Source of the DNA: Anaerolineales bacterium
GTDB lineage: Bacteria; Chloroflexota; Anaerolineae; Anaerolineales; Villigracilaceae
DNA length: 64,000 bases
Direction of reading: 5' to 3'
Assembly (NCBI GenBank): GCA_030583885.1
Contig: CP129480.1
Coordinates: forward strand, 1,240,001 to 1,304,000
Shown here: positions 45,513 to 54,566 of the stretch, piece by piece
Layout of the letters: the number at the start of each line of letters is the position of its first letter
Position numbering within the stretch: position 1 is the stretch's first letter
Translations under genes and position numbers: made by a program
The notes under the pieces: model-generated
Seen by the model: the letters and a program-made list of their open reading frames with translations, nothing else
Databases searched by the model: none
Told to the model about the DNA's origin: nothing

Positions 45513-47157
45513 AAATGTTTTTCACCAGATAATATTCCCCGCGTTCGAAGCCGCGGTCGATATAGTATTGACGCGTTCCTACAGCGGATATTACGGCCAG
45601 TTTCCCAAATCCTTTTTGCTTTGCGATCCGTTCCGCTTCTTCGAGCAGGCGCGTGCCCAGGCCAGCATGCTGTGCCGCGCCTGTTTTTTCCGCGCCGACA
45701 GCGAGTGACTGCCCATAGACATGCACTTCACGGATGAGCGCAACGCCATCGAGGTCGGAAATGCCCGTGGCAGGGGATTCTGCCGAAGGGAGCGAGAGGC
45801 GGATGAAGCCCGCCAGTTTGTCATCCGTTGTGTCGAAGGAAATGAAATGCTCCTCCGCTTTGCCAGCCTGATAGATTTGGTCATTCAGTTTTAGGGACGA
45901 TAGGTCAACGGTCTTCCCTTTCACTTCACGACAGCGCACACATTGACAACGTGTGCCGCGCCGCTTCATCTCTTCATGGACATCCTGCCGCAGGCTGGTG
46001 CGGCGGTTGCCCTCCACGACGTTGTTCGAGGGAATGTCACGGATGACGCGGTTGACGCGGCAGTAGCGCGGGATGGTGGGTTTGATGGCGACGAGCAGTT
46101 CCATCAATGCCTCGGTGGTATAAGGCTGGAATTCGCCGCGCTGCCAGTATTCGTACAACTCCGCATTGGCCAGCAATTGATTTGGATAGATTTTGATTTC
46201 ATCAGGACAGAAACCCTCCCACATGCGCGCGAAATCTTCGCGGTCTGATTCGGGCGTTGCGCCGAGCAGGTTGGGCATCCAATGCAGCACGATCTTGAAT
46301 CCCGCCGCGCGGAGCAGTGCTGCCGCGTTTCGCGTGCATTCCACATCATGGCCGCGTTTGTTGATTTCGAGAATGTGGTCGTTGAAACTCTGCGCGCCCA
46401 TCTGCACTTTTGTCACGCCGAGGTGGCGCAGCCAGCGCAATTCATCAGGATTGATCTCGTCGGGGCGCGTTTCGATCACCAGCCCCACGTTGCGGTGGGA
46501 GGCTGTTTCGTTAATCGTCTGCGCATTTGCGAGTTCGCCCTCGCCGATTTTCCCTTCCGCAGCTTCGAGGTGGGGGATGCCGTTCATTGCGTCGAAATTG
46601 CGCTTGATAAACCACTCCTGATAATCACGACGGTAGGACGACCATGTCCCGCCAAGGATGAGCAACTCAATCTTGTCGGTGGGGTGGCCCAAATTCTTCA
46701 GCGCGCGGATGCGCGCCTCCACCTGTGTGAACGGGTTGAATTCATGCTCCAGCGCGCGCATCGCACCGGGCTCATCAGGCAGATAGCTCTTGGGCATGCG
46801 TACATCGGTTGGACAAAAAATACATTTGCCCGGGCAGGGATACGGCTTGGTCAGAACCGTGACCGTTGTCACGCCGGAGAGGGTCCTCATGGGCTTCATG
46901 CGGATGCGTTCCAACAAAACCCTGTCAGGTTCGATGGTGCCGGCCTCCACCATCTGGTTATAGGCGGCCACCAGTGCAGCTTTGGTGAGATACCCGCCCT
47001 CGTCCAGTGGGTGGCTGCGAAGCGCGCGCATCACATCATTGCCTTCACGGATCTCGTCCAACACGTGATGTGCCAGCGCAAGTTTCTGCGGTGTCAGAGC
47101 GTTGATCTTCCTCCAGCGTTGCCGTTTTTCTGAAATTTCCATAAACAGCTTATCCAT
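45511..47157 (-). CDS. elp3: Elp3-like tRNA uridine(34) acetyltransferase
   Basis: A 548-residue fusion of radical SAM and GNAT domains, as in Elp3, which makes the cm5U34 modification of tRNA. The iron-sulfur cysteines are C108, C112 and C115 (CPGKCIFCP); LLILGGTWSSYRRDYQEWF and the C-terminal acetyl-CoA site QHAGLGTRLLEEAERIA are intact. The start is uncertain: 47157 (MDKLF) fits family length, with AAGGA immediately before it. A 9-codon leaderless mini-ORF overlaps this start. Bacterial and archaeal Elp3 works without the other Elongator subunits. Confidence 0.95.
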   Translation of the reverse strand: MDKLFMEISEKRQRWRKINALTPQKLALAHHVLDEIREGNDVMRALRSHPLDEGGYLTKAALVAAYNQMVEAGTIEPDRVLLERIRMKPMRTLSGVTTVTVLTKPYPCPGKCIFCPTDVRMPKSYLPDEPGAMRALEHEFNPFTQVEARIRALKNLGHPTDKIELLILGGTWSSYRRDYQEWFIKRNFDAMNGIPHLEAAEGKIGEGELANAQTINETASHRNVGLVIETRPDEINPDELRWLRHLGVTKVQMGAQSFNDHILEINKRGHDVECTRNAAALLRAAGFKIVLHWMPNLLGATPESDREDFARMWEGFCPDEIKIYPNQLLANAELYEYWQRGEFQPYTTEALMELLVAIKPTIPRYCRVNRVIRDIPSNNVVEGNRRTSLRQDVHEEMKRRGTRCQCVRCREVKGKTVDLSSLKLNDQIYQAGKAEEHFISFDTTDDKLAGFIRLSLPSAESPATGISDLDGVALIREVHVYGQSLAVGAEKTGAAQHAGLGTRLLEEAERIAKQKGFGKLAVISAVGTRQYYIDRGFERGEYYLVKNI

Positions 47158-47179
47158 TCCTTGCTTCTGCCGATACCAT
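47150..47179 (-). other. leaderless mini-ORF overlapping the elp3 start
   Basis: ATG at 47179 stands six bases after the minus-strand TATAAT (47191-47186) and opens a 9-codon frame (MVSAEARNG) that is out of frame with elp3 and stops at 47150, overlapping the elp3 ATG by eight bases. Ribosomes ending there could restart on elp3. Inference from layout only. Confidence 0.4.
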
Positions 47180-47228
47180 GACGGGATTATACCGTCATGG
47201 TATGCCCGAATGGGTATAATCCCGTCAT
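47178..47228. promoter_or_regulatory. palindromic divergent promoter of elp3 and methyltransferase genes
   Basis: Perfect 16-base inverted arms (ATGACGGGATTATACC at 47178-47193; GGTATAATCCCGTCAT at 47213-47228), each with a TATAAT and an ATG six bases further out. A smaller nested palindrome CCATGACGG/CCGTCATGG spans 47176-47200. Both genes are read outward. Confidence 0.75.
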
Positions 47229-47943
47229 GAATCCAGATATAACCGACCGCCTCCTTGCGATAAACCGTGAATTTTACAACCGCTTCGGCGATTCCTTTTC
47301 CGCCACGCGCCGGCGTCTGCAGCCCGGTGTAAAGAAAATGCTTGCCTCCATTCAGGATGCTGAATCCGTTTTGGATCTGGGATGTGGGAACGGGCATTTC
47401 CTGCGCGAGTTGGGCAGGCGTGGTCATAAGGCGGCGCTTCTCGGCGTGGACTTCAGCCTGCCCCTGCTGCGAGACGCAGAATCCAGTCCCGGGGTTGAGT
47501 TCCGCGAGCTTGATCTGACGAAACTTTCAGCATTACTGCATCACATTTCAACAGATGGCGGATGGTCGGTCATAACGATGTTCGCCGTCCTTCATCATAT
47601 TCCTGCGCATGAAATCCGCCTGGATATTTTGCGGTGTGTGAGATCATGCTTGAGACCGGATGGAAGATTTATCCTGTCCAACTGGCAGTTCATGAACAGC
47701 GATAAATTGAAATCCAGAATCCAACCCTGGGGCAGGGTCGGGCTTTCGGATGACGATGTGGACGAAGGGGATTATTTGCTGGACTGGCGAAGCGGGGGTG
47801 AGGGACTGCGGTACACGCACCATTTTTCAGCGGAGGAACTGCTTGGGCTGGCTGAACAGGCTGGGATGCGCGTGAGCGCGTCCTTTTTATCTGACGGGGA
47901 AAACGGCCGGCTTGGGCTTTATCAGGTCTGGTCAAATCTTTAA
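47227..47943 (+). CDS. class I SAM-dependent methyltransferase
   Basis: A 238-residue Rossmann methyltransferase: motif I SVLDLGCGNGHFLRELG, acidic GVDFSLPLLRDAE, and ITMFAVLHHIPAHE as motif IV-like. The N-terminal LLAINREFYNRFGDSFSATRRRLQPGVKKML is seen in tRNA-type Trm9-like methyltransferases, which act on the uridine made by Elp3; the divergent elp3 gene makes that link attractive. Start 47227 is leaderless (TATAAT six bases ahead). It overlaps the convergent GGDEF gene stop-to-stop. Confidence 0.88.
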   Translation: MNPDITDRLLAINREFYNRFGDSFSATRRRLQPGVKKMLASIQDAESVLDLGCGNGHFLRELGRRGHKAALLGVDFSLPLLRDAESSPGVEFRELDLTKLSALLHHISTDGGWSVITMFAVLHHIPAHEIRLDILRCVRSCLRPDGRFILSNWQFMNSDKLKSRIQPWGRVGLSDDDVDEGDYLLDWRSGGEGLRYTHHFSAEELLGLAEQAGMRVSASFLSDGENGRLGLYQVWSNL

Positions 47944-50900
47944 ACCGTTTCGTTCACCATGACGCAATTGCGTCCCGCATGTTTTGCGTTGTAGAGCGCG
48001 CCATCCGCCCGCTCGATCAGCGTTTGCAGTGTCTCCGCGGCGTTTGCCTCGGTAACCCCGATGCTGACGGTGATGGACAGCGGCCCTGCATCGGTGGTGA
48101 AAGATCCGTTCATAATGGACAGGCGCAGGCGTTCCGCAAAACGCCTTGCGGATTCAAGATTTGTTTCAGGCAGAATGATCACAAACTCCTCGCCGCCATA
48201 TCTGCCGATCAGGTCGATGGCGCGTGAGTTGTTCCTGCAGCGGTCTGCAAGTTTATGCAGGATCTGATCCCCTATTGTGTGACTAAATTGGTCGTTGACC
48301 GTTTTGAAGTGGTCAATGTCGAAGATGACCGCGCAGAGAGGCCGTTGGATGCGGTGTGCGCGCTGCAATTCGAATTCGCCGAATTGGAACAACCCGCGGC
48401 GGTTGAGCAGACCGGTCAATGCGTCGGTGACCGCCTGGCTTTGCGCCTCTTCAAAGATGCGTGCATTTTCCAGTGCAATGGCAACCTGGTTTGAAAATTC
48501 AGATGCGCTTTTGATGTCTTCTTCCTTGAAATGGTTCGATTTGGTGCTGTCAATGGTAAGCAAGCCAATTATTTTCCCCTGAAAGATAAGCGGCACCCCC
48601 AGCCACGAGCGGATGTGGAGGTTGCCAATTTCGTTGAAATTGGGATATTGATCATCTGTTTCGGGAATATAATGCGGCTTTCCAGTTCCCATCACAATGC
48701 TGTTGGGTTCACCCGTAATTGGGAAGCGTATGCCCAGTATGGATTTTGGATCCGCAAAGCCCCGCCCGCCGACGATCACCAGTTCATTCCCATCCAGCAG
48801 TTGCACCGATGCACTATCGCACGGGATGACCTGGTTGAGCTGCTCGAGGATGCGATTCACCGTCTCATTGGTGGCAAGCGTTTCGGCGACCGTTGCGCTG
48901 GCCTTTCGCAAGGTTTCGGATGCATCAGCGCGGCGCTGGGCTTTTTCCACCGCCTGGTATTTTTCCATCGCAAGGGCGATCAAACCTGCTGCCTGTTCAC
49001 TGATGGCGATCTCCTCGGGTTGGAAATTATGCGGCTGTTCAAAGGTAAGCATGATCGCGCCCATCCTTTTCCCGCCGGAGACCAGGGGCAGGACAAGGAT
49101 GGACTGGAACGGGAAGACCTTTTTCAGCCGGTATTGGTTATATGGCGGGATGTTTGCATCTTCAATCACGAGGGTGTGATTTTCCCTGAAAGCCAGTTCG
49201 GTAAACGTGCCCTCACCGGGAGTGGCGCGAAGCGAAAGGTACGTATCACGGTATGGACCATACGCTGACAGCGGCACGGGTTGTTCCTGTTCTTCATCCC
49301 AGCGGGAGAGGAAACATCCATCCGCTTTTATCAATTCCCCCAGACGGTCCACGACGATTTGCGCCATGGAGTCAAGGTCGTCGGATTGCAGGGCTGCAAG
49401 TACGATCTCGTGCAGAAGGTTTAATGTGTGCTGGCGGCGCACCAGCTTCTGTTCGGTACGGGCGCGCGTCTCCGCCGAGCCGAAAATATTGGCGGCAATA
49501 TGGAGCGCCTCCAGCTCCGTGGTTGTCCAGCGCCGTTCATGACGGCATTCATCGAACATGATGAACCCCCACCACTGGTTGTCGACGAAGATCGGCATCA
49601 CCGCGATGGAAATGCTCCCCTGTCTTTGCAGGAAATTTTTTTCATCCTCGGGAAAATCACGTACCATGCCATAAATGGGATGCCCCTGCGAAAGGGTGTT
49701 TTCCCATCTGCCGAATCCGGATCTGTGGAGCGACACATGCTGTAAGGCCGGGTTATTGATCTGTGAAGAGACGCCGGGTGCCGCCCATTCATAACACAGG
49801 CTCGAATGTGCCCCGCCGTTTTTATCGATGTAATTCATTACCACGTGGATGCGACTCACGTCCGCGGCCCGCCCGATCTTTTCCAAAACCGCGGGGATAT
49901 TATGTTCCCATGCGGATTCTTTCAGGAATTGTTCGGCGGCAAGGTTGATGGAAGACATGATCGATTCACGGCGGCTGATTGCCATTTCCGTGTTTTTGCG
50001 TTCCGTGATATCGTGCAGGATAATCATGCTGTCGGATGGGGCTCGATCTTGAAAGATGTTTAACTGGTGCAGGGGAGAGACGGTCACATCATACACCCTG
50101 GCCTGGCTGCCCTGCCCGATCACGATCTCGGCCCGATGTTCACCGCCTGTCAGGTAGTGTGCCAGTTTTGCCCCAAAGGTTTCCGAAACATCGCCAAGCG
50201 GCTGGCCGACCGCTTCATTTTCCATGCAATTGAACAGGCCCTCCGTAACCGGGTTGATGTATACGATGCGTTGATGCGGGTTCAGCACGATCACCCCATC
50301 CCTCATGTTTTTCAACACGGTTAAATGCTCAAGCGGCAGCACGTCAAATAGATGGTATCTCGCAATCGCCCACGCAAGCCCCAGTGCCATCGGCAAAAAG
50401 AACAGGGGCGCAAGGTCCAGGTTTTTGACGGGGCCGGTTCCGCTGACGAAGACCAGACTGCCGCCCAGCGGGATGAGGATGCTCAGCACCACGAGACTGA
50501 TTTGGATGCGGTAGATGCCCGGTCTCTGAAGCAGTTCGATAATAAGCAGGGTGCTTGCAAGGATCAGCAATCCATAGGAGAAAACGGCATGGATCCAAAA
50601 GAAAACCCCAAAGCGGACATTCAGCAATGTGATCCCCGCGAACTCGGTAATGGTTTCCATGTCCCACATCAGGTGGTGGAATGGATTTGTCCACACGAGA
50701 AGCAGGATCAGAGTTGGAATGACCCAGATCAAAAGCCTTGTGCGCGGCGTGAGCAGGCTTCGTTTGCCAATGAATTCAACGGCAAAGAACAGCATGAAAA
50801 CAGGGATGGACACGATGCCAATGTATTCAACACTGGTAAAGAACAATTTTAAATGCAGCTGCGGAAAGTATATCTCCAGGCTGTATGCAAAGGCCCAGAT

Positions 50901-51041
50901 GGAAAGCCCCAGCATTGTCCATGCAAACGGCGTGACGGCCACGGCCGGGCGTTTGCGCCATGCGAATAATCCCAGCCACGCATAGGGGACTGCGGCAAGG
51001 AGAAATACCAATGGAACATTCAGATCAAGATTAGTTAACAT
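47940..51041 (-). CDS. 7TM-PAS-GAF-GAF-GAF-GGDEF diguanylate cyclase
   Basis: A 1033-residue membrane protein. The first about 230 residues form seven or eight TM segments of the 7TM histidine-kinase N-terminal type. A PAS domain (about 235-350), three GAF domains (about 370-520, 540-690, 710-865) and a C-terminal GGDEF domain follow. The active motif is YGGEEFVIIL, and an RxxD inhibitory site (RAID) lies five residues before it, so c-di-GMP synthesis with product inhibition is expected. Last codon overlaps the methyltransferase stop by four bases tail to tail. TATAGT lies five bases before the ATG. Confidence 0.95.
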   Translation of the reverse strand: MLTNLDLNVPLVFLLAAVPYAWLGLFAWRKRPAVAVTPFAWTMLGLSIWAFAYSLEIYFPQLHLKLFFTSVEYIGIVSIPVFMLFFAVEFIGKRSLLTPRTRLLIWVIPTLILLLVWTNPFHHLMWDMETITEFAGITLLNVRFGVFFWIHAVFSYGLLILASTLLIIELLQRPGIYRIQISLVVLSILIPLGGSLVFVSGTGPVKNLDLAPLFFLPMALGLAWAIARYHLFDVLPLEHLTVLKNMRDGVIVLNPHQRIVYINPVTEGLFNCMENEAVGQPLGDVSETFGAKLAHYLTGGEHRAEIVIGQGSQARVYDVTVSPLHQLNIFQDRAPSDSMIILHDITERKNTEMAISRRESIMSSINLAAEQFLKESAWEHNIPAVLEKIGRAADVSRIHVVMNYIDKNGGAHSSLCYEWAAPGVSSQINNPALQHVSLHRSGFGRWENTLSQGHPIYGMVRDFPEDEKNFLQRQGSISIAVMPIFVDNQWWGFIMFDECRHERRWTTTELEALHIAANIFGSAETRARTEQKLVRRQHTLNLLHEIVLAALQSDDLDSMAQIVVDRLGELIKADGCFLSRWDEEQEQPVPLSAYGPYRDTYLSLRATPGEGTFTELAFRENHTLVIEDANIPPYNQYRLKKVFPFQSILVLPLVSGGKRMGAIMLTFEQPHNFQPEEIAISEQAAGLIALAMEKYQAVEKAQRRADASETLRKASATVAETLATNETVNRILEQLNQVIPCDSASVQLLDGNELVIVGGRGFADPKSILGIRFPITGEPNSIVMGTGKPHYIPETDDQYPNFNEIGNLHIRSWLGVPLIFQGKIIGLLTIDSTKSNHFKEEDIKSASEFSNQVAIALENARIFEEAQSQAVTDALTGLLNRRGLFQFGEFELQRAHRIQRPLCAVIFDIDHFKTVNDQFSHTIGDQILHKLADRCRNNSRAIDLIGRYGGEEFVIILPETNLESARRFAERLRLSIMNGSFTTDAGPLSITVSIGVTEANAAETLQTLIERADGALYNAKHAGRNCVMVNETV

Positions 51042-51046
51042 GACGC

Positions 51047-51052
51047 ACTATA
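51047..51052 (-). promoter_or_regulatory. -10 box of the GGDEF gene (leaderless)
   Basis: TATAGT on the minus strand, five bases before the ATG at 51041. Confidence 0.4.
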
Positions 51053-51095
51053 AAAAATACTTCGCGCCTTATTCAGGAGCGAAGTAAAAACCCTT

Positions 51096-52085
51096 TTATA
51101 CAATTAGCAGTTGAGGAGCAACAACGTATTGCCACCAGTTGTTGTGGATCCCATTTCTGCGTCCCGCCACGCGGGGAAAGTGGTTGAACCACCATTTATG
51201 ATGCGCTCGTCCGTCACCCCTGCCCCATGCAGATGAATTGACAATGCGTACGTTCCCTTTGAAATTCGGGAAGTTCAAAAACCAGTCGTCGCACTCGCTT
51301 TTGACCGGGGTGGGGTTGTTCCAGTCATAGTCGCTCTGGCTGTTGGGCGCAAAGTGGATGTTTCCGCAGGCCGCCCTGCCTGGTGCGATCTTTTCATACA
51401 GTGTGAAGCGCCTCCACAAATTCGCTTCGCCCGCCAGTTTGCTGAAGGTCTTTTCCATGATGGATTCGGCGCGGTGACCGTAGGCCTCCAGCATTTCACC
51501 GATTTGCCTTTCGTAGGAAAATCCCATCACAACAAAACGGCGTTTACTGGCGGAGGTGTTTGCCAGCGGGGGGGAATTGCACCAGAATGCGCCCGGCCCG
51601 CCCATGCTGGATTCGTAAAAACCTGCATGGGGGTAGCCAAAGATCCACACTTCGTCTATTTCGTTCCTCGCCACGCGCTGCAGGATGTTGTATTTTTTAA
51701 GGATGGCGTTATAGTCCGCTTGCTGCGGAGTGTGCGGCGGGGCTGTACGGTTCAGGATATCCAGATACGTTTGCGGGGTATATCGAAAGCCGTCGGTCTT
51801 GGCGGGAAATTCATCCACATCCACACGCTGGACGATCTCATACCGCGCCATTCCGCCGCTGACCTCGAGCAGGTCTGCCATGAAACCGGTGACCAGGTCT
51901 GAAACGTTGAACCACTTTTGCTGTTGTGAAAGCGTCATTCCCGTGGACCTGTCCATGACGGGGTCATATACGATCAGGAACACCTTGCTGCGTGTGATCT
52001 GCGCCGGCTCGGTTGCGCTATCCGCGGGAAATTTTTGGCGGGCAGGTTTGAAAAGATTGGAGAAAAAATCAAAAGTTCTTAACAT
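51096..52085 (-). CDS. protein of unknown function, Trp/His-rich C-terminus
   Basis: A 329-residue protein I do not recognise. No signal peptide or TM segment is clear. Conserved-looking parts: VFLIVYDPVMDRSTGMTL, NEIDEVWIFGYPHAGFYESSMGGPGAFWCNSPP, and the end GDGRAHHKWWFNHFPRVAGRRNGIHNNWWQYVV. The many His/Trp/Asn near the C-terminus suggest a metal or carbohydrate site. AAGGAGAACC precedes the ATG. It follows the PP2C-like/propeller gene by 15 bases, same strand, so it is probably co-transcribed. Confidence 0.85.
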   Translation of the reverse strand: MLRTFDFFSNLFKPARQKFPADSATEPAQITRSKVFLIVYDPVMDRSTGMTLSQQQKWFNVSDLVTGFMADLLEVSGGMARYEIVQRVDVDEFPAKTDGFRYTPQTYLDILNRTAPPHTPQQADYNAILKKYNILQRVARNEIDEVWIFGYPHAGFYESSMGGPGAFWCNSPPLANTSASKRRFVVMGFSYERQIGEMLEAYGHRAESIMEKTFSKLAGEANLWRRFTLYEKIAPGRAACGNIHFAPNSQSDYDWNNPTPVKSECDDWFLNFPNFKGNVRIVNSSAWGRGDGRAHHKWWFNHFPRVAGRRNGIHNNWWQYVVAPQLLIV

Positions 52086-52100
52086 CGGTTCTCCTTGAAG

Positions 52101-54500
52101 TCAAGGCATGTTTAATGCAAAATAAACCTGACCATCCACTGCAAGATATAACACATGATTGGGGCTGACCGCCACCGCACTGGCGGGTCTCAAAGGGATT
52201 GGATTGTTCTCTCCCAATGTCGGCTGGATCAGGTTTTGCAGTTCCAGCAGTCGGGGCGAAAACCGCATCACACTTTGCGAATCCGCATCCAACAGCAGGA
52301 TGGATTGATCCGGTAATACCGCGCGCATTACTTTTATGAAGTGCGCATTTCCAAACAGGTCGATCCCTTCATAGGCTTTGAACGGATTGACCATCGGCAG
52401 TGGGTCCTGGCATTGGGACGAATTTGTGTCGACACGGCTGTAGGTGCAATTGGAGACGCGCCCGTCGGCATGCAGCATGTAGAGTTCATCCCCGGCGATG
52501 ACGAAATCAATCACATCCTGGGTTGGGGTCTGTTTGCTGAAGAAGAAGGTGGGACGGTCAACGTAGCTGCCGTCTTTCCCGTTATAGACCCATACCGCGC
52601 GTGACGGCGCATCCAGTACATAGAGATTTCCGTTTTCCATTCGAAAGGCTGTGACGCGCCCCCAGTTTGTGTCCGGTGTCGGCAGGCGAACGGCTTGTGC
52701 CACCTCGCCCGGCGTGCAATAGAGCAGGTTGCCGCTTGCGTCGATGCCCAGCACGACGGCTCTATTGGATGTTAAGCCCGGCAATGCAAGGATGTCCACA
52801 AGTGGGCCGACAGTGATGTTGCCATACGCACCGGGCCTGCAATTGAAGGTTGCATCCAGTTGGAAACCGCGCCCGCCGGAGGCGGGGAAGGCGCGCAGCA
52901 CTTCCCCGTTGGCCGGGTTGAGCAGGAACAGGTCCGTTTCACCCGCCGCCATGCGGCTCGCGTTAATATTGAGTTTGGTGCTGAACGCAGGGTTGAATTG
53001 GATGCGTACGATGCCCAGCAGTGTATCGCGATTCTCGTTCGCTTCCTTGCGGAGGTTGATCGTATCTGAAGTCTGACGGTGTGCCTCGGCACGATCCACG
53101 TTTTGCAGGACATTTTCCCATGCAATCCGCTGTTCAACAGGGTTGCCGAGCAGGACAGCCTGGTCGCGTGTCTGTTGTGCCTGCCGCAGATAGGTATCGT
53201 ATTGCTCGCTGCGTCCGTAGCGCAGATAGACCACGCTCGCGATCGTGACCACGACCAACGGGATCAGGATCGCCAGGAACATCATCAGTGCTGAGGATGG
53301 CATGGAGGACGTCCCGCCCTCATTTGTATTTGGCAGGAGACGCGGAAGGAAGTTGCGGAGTCTTTCGCCGGCCGTGTCGCCCAGACGACGGCTAGCCTGG
53401 ATTCCACCCGCGATCATTTTGGCAGTCTGACGAGTCCGTGCGGAGGGTTCCCGCGGCGCTTCGGGCTCTTCCATCTTTTCCGCGTCAACATTCTCTGCGC
53501 CGTTGGATTCAGGCGATTCATTCTGAGCAGGGTCATCGCTGATTGTCTGTGGCTTTGGTGCCGCCCTCGGAATGGATGCGGGAAATTCGCGCGGTACCGT
53601 GTTGCCCGGGAGATGCCTCATGGATGTTGGCTGTCCCGGTGGGAGTGGCTCCTCCTGCTGCGGCGGGATGGCATATGCAGAGGGTTGCAGGACATGTGCC
53701 GGCGAGGTGACAGGCGACTCAGGCGTGGGTTCTGTTCCTGCGCGGCGAGGCAGGCTCGAGGTCGGATCAAGATGCGGTGTTTCGTCTTCTTTTTTTCCTT
53801 CCTGGATTTCGGCAGACCCCTTTAATAGATTCAAGCCTCCTGTGCCGTCCGTCGCTTGCAGGAGAACGGCATTCAAGTCATCATGGGTGAGCGTGGACAG
53901 CCGGCGGCGCATGGCCTCCAGCGAGGAGGGACGCGGGTCGTTCAGTGTGCCGTCCCACGCGCTGGGCGCCCTCCCAAAAAAGAGCATGCGGTCTCCCGCG
54001 CTCAACTTGGCCTGCGCGTAATACATGGTTGTGTTTTGGCTGATGCCAAGCCCCTTGCCCGATGAACTGGGTTCATGGATGTGACGGGTTTCATTTTTTC
54101 CAAACCAATACACATGCATGAGACCGCTCATGGAAAGGGTTAATTGCGCCTCGCGCAGTGCCGCGAGCGTGAGCCAGCCGTTTACATATTGTCCGATCCC
54201 GCTGGTGGTCATGTTTCTTTCGAGCAGGTTTTTATTGACAGTTTCCGTTGCGGCGCGCAGTGCGCTGGTCAGCGACCCGGATGTCTGGTAAAAAACATCA
54301 GCCGCACCCTGCGCCACCTGCAAATATTCAGACGTTGAAAAGACGGCATTGCCCGCCAGCAGCAAATACACCACCAGGCGTTCCTGGGATCGAACACGCG
54401 TCGCATTGGCCGGCGGTGTTAATGCGAGCAAACCGGGCAGGCTGGTGATTTCCCGTCCATTATTGCGATAGAGCGGTGTGAGAGTAAGATCAATGCCCAT
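52101..54500 (-). CDS. PP2C-like domain – TM – beta-propeller fusion
   Basis: A 799-residue membrane protein. Residues 1-240 resemble a PP2C-fold phosphatase (YVNGWLTLAALREAQLTLSMSGLMHVYWF...LSAGDRMLFFGRAPSAWDGTL) but the acidic metal-binding DG...DGMGG motifs are missing, so it is likely inactive. A Pro/Ser-rich linker leads to one TM segment (MFLAILIPLVVVTIASVVYL, about 410-430), a coiled region (QAQQTRDQAVLLGNPVEQRIAWENVLQNV), and a C-terminal beta-propeller of about six blades outside. Propeller outside and phosphatase-like part inside suggest a transmembrane sensor. Start has no clear SD. Confidence 0.8.
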   Translation of the reverse strand: MGIDLTLTPLYRNNGREITSLPGLLALTPPANATRVRSQERLVVYLLLAGNAVFSTSEYLQVAQGAADVFYQTSGSLTSALRAATETVNKNLLERNMTTSGIGQYVNGWLTLAALREAQLTLSMSGLMHVYWFGKNETRHIHEPSSSGKGLGISQNTTMYYAQAKLSAGDRMLFFGRAPSAWDGTLNDPRPSSLEAMRRRLSTLTHDDLNAVLLQATDGTGGLNLLKGSAEIQEGKKEDETPHLDPTSSLPRRAGTEPTPESPVTSPAHVLQPSAYAIPPQQEEPLPPGQPTSMRHLPGNTVPREFPASIPRAAPKPQTISDDPAQNESPESNGAENVDAEKMEEPEAPREPSARTRQTAKMIAGGIQASRRLGDTAGERLRNFLPRLLPNTNEGGTSSMPSSALMMFLAILIPLVVVTIASVVYLRYGRSEQYDTYLRQAQQTRDQAVLLGNPVEQRIAWENVLQNVDRAEAHRQTSDTINLRKEANENRDTLLGIVRIQFNPAFSTKLNINASRMAAGETDLFLLNPANGEVLRAFPASGGRGFQLDATFNCRPGAYGNITVGPLVDILALPGLTSNRAVVLGIDASGNLLYCTPGEVAQAVRLPTPDTNWGRVTAFRMENGNLYVLDAPSRAVWVYNGKDGSYVDRPTFFFSKQTPTQDVIDFVIAGDELYMLHADGRVSNCTYSRVDTNSSQCQDPLPMVNPFKAYEGIDLFGNAHFIKVMRAVLPDQSILLLDADSQSVMRFSPRLLELQNLIQPTLGENNPIPLRPASAVAVSPNHVLYLAVDGQVYFALNMP

Positions 54501-54566
54501 GTAAGAATAAGTCCTTATTGCCTGTCAAAGGTTACGCTTTGATTATACTGGTAAAATTTGGCGGCC

